Assembly (NCBI GenBank): GCA_902489215.1
Contig: CABTZE010000018.1
Location: 1 to 20,283, forward strand
Reading direction: 5' to 3'
From: an uncultured Brevibacterium sp.
GTDB lineage: Bacteria > Actinomycetota > Actinomycetes > Actinomycetales > Brevibacteriaceae
Length of the DNA: 20,283 nucleotides
Shown piece after piece: positions 20,198 to 20,283 of this stretch. The number at the start of each line of letters is the position of its first letter. The first letter of the stretch is position 1. A model generated the notes under the pieces. That model was given only the letters and a program-made list of their open reading frames with translations, did no database searches and was not told the DNA's origin. The position numbers and the translations under genes are program-made.

Positions 20198-20283
20198 TCA
20201 GGTGAGAACGACGCGCTGCGGTTTCGGCGGTTCGAACGTGCGGTTGGCCGCAAGGATGAACAGAGCCCCCGCCGTCATCGACA
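20198..20283 (-). CDS. 3' end of an unidentified gene, probably a membrane protein
   Basis: A minus-strand frame enters from the right edge and stops at TGA 20198-20200. The 27 visible residues are a hydrophobic segment, TAGALFILAANRTF, then a Pro/Lys/Arg tail EPPKPQRVVLT, as at the cytoplasmic end of a last membrane helix. No family can be named from this. A plus-strand frame is also open here but has no such pattern. Confidence 0.45.
   Translation of the reverse strand, partial: SMTAGALFILAANRTFEPPKPQRVVLT

Overview
The window is about 20.3 kb of GC-rich bacterial chromosome. Its strong G/C third-codon preference, frequent GTG starts, many apparently leaderless genes and the families present point to a high-GC Gram-positive organism (Actinomycetota, possibly Micrococcales). 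I cannot name the genus from sequence alone. No rRNA, tRNA, CRISPR array, transposase or phage gene was seen. The region reads as ordinary chromosome whose intergenic spaces hold unusually many small repeats and strong hairpins.

Layout. 1-5.3 kb concerns amino-acid uptake and use: an AGCS sodium:alanine/glycine symporter (partial, -), a MocR/2-aminoadipate-type PLP aminotransferase (-), a BrnQ branched-chain amino-acid carrier (+) and a zinc alcohol dehydrogenase (+), closed by a strong bidirectional terminator. 5.3-8.8 kb is a minus-strand pair, M18 aminopeptidase then a DUF255/YyaL thioredoxin-domain protein. 8.8-11.6 kb (+) has an MFS transporter and a DUF1684 protein carrying an extra C-terminal domain that looks like a catalytically dead class I glutamine amidotransferase. 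11.7-14.7 kb (-) has an M13 metallopeptidase followed by two PepSY lipoproteins; the smaller lacks a usable start codon. 14.7-15.9 kb (+) has a low-molecular-weight tyrosine phosphatase and a membrane-anchored CopC-like protein. A glycerate kinase (-) converges on the latter with overlapping 3' ends. 17.1-17.5 kb is a small TM2-domain membrane protein (+). 17.6-17.9 kb (-) is a short frame with the head and tail of biotin synthase but no radical-SAM core, best read as a bioB deletion remnant. 18.2-19.6 kb (+) is an MHS-family metabolite:proton symporter. 19.64-20.20 kb has no convincing gene but holds a terminator and a structured tandem-repeat element. The last 86 bases are the 3' end of a minus-strand gene.

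How the genes fit together. Most are stand-alone units or pairs. Amino-acid/peptide transport and breakdown (AGCS, BrnQ, aminotransferase, M18, M13) is the commonest theme. The most interesting items are (1) the bioB remnant beside a four-box TRTGAC array with exact 21-bp spacing upstream of the MHS transporter, (2) the 39-bp tandem element at 19.73-19.84 kb with competing stem partners, (3) the DUF1684-pseudo-amidotransferase fusion, and (4) repeated use of a -10-like hexamer 6-7 nt before start codons, implying leaderless mRNAs.
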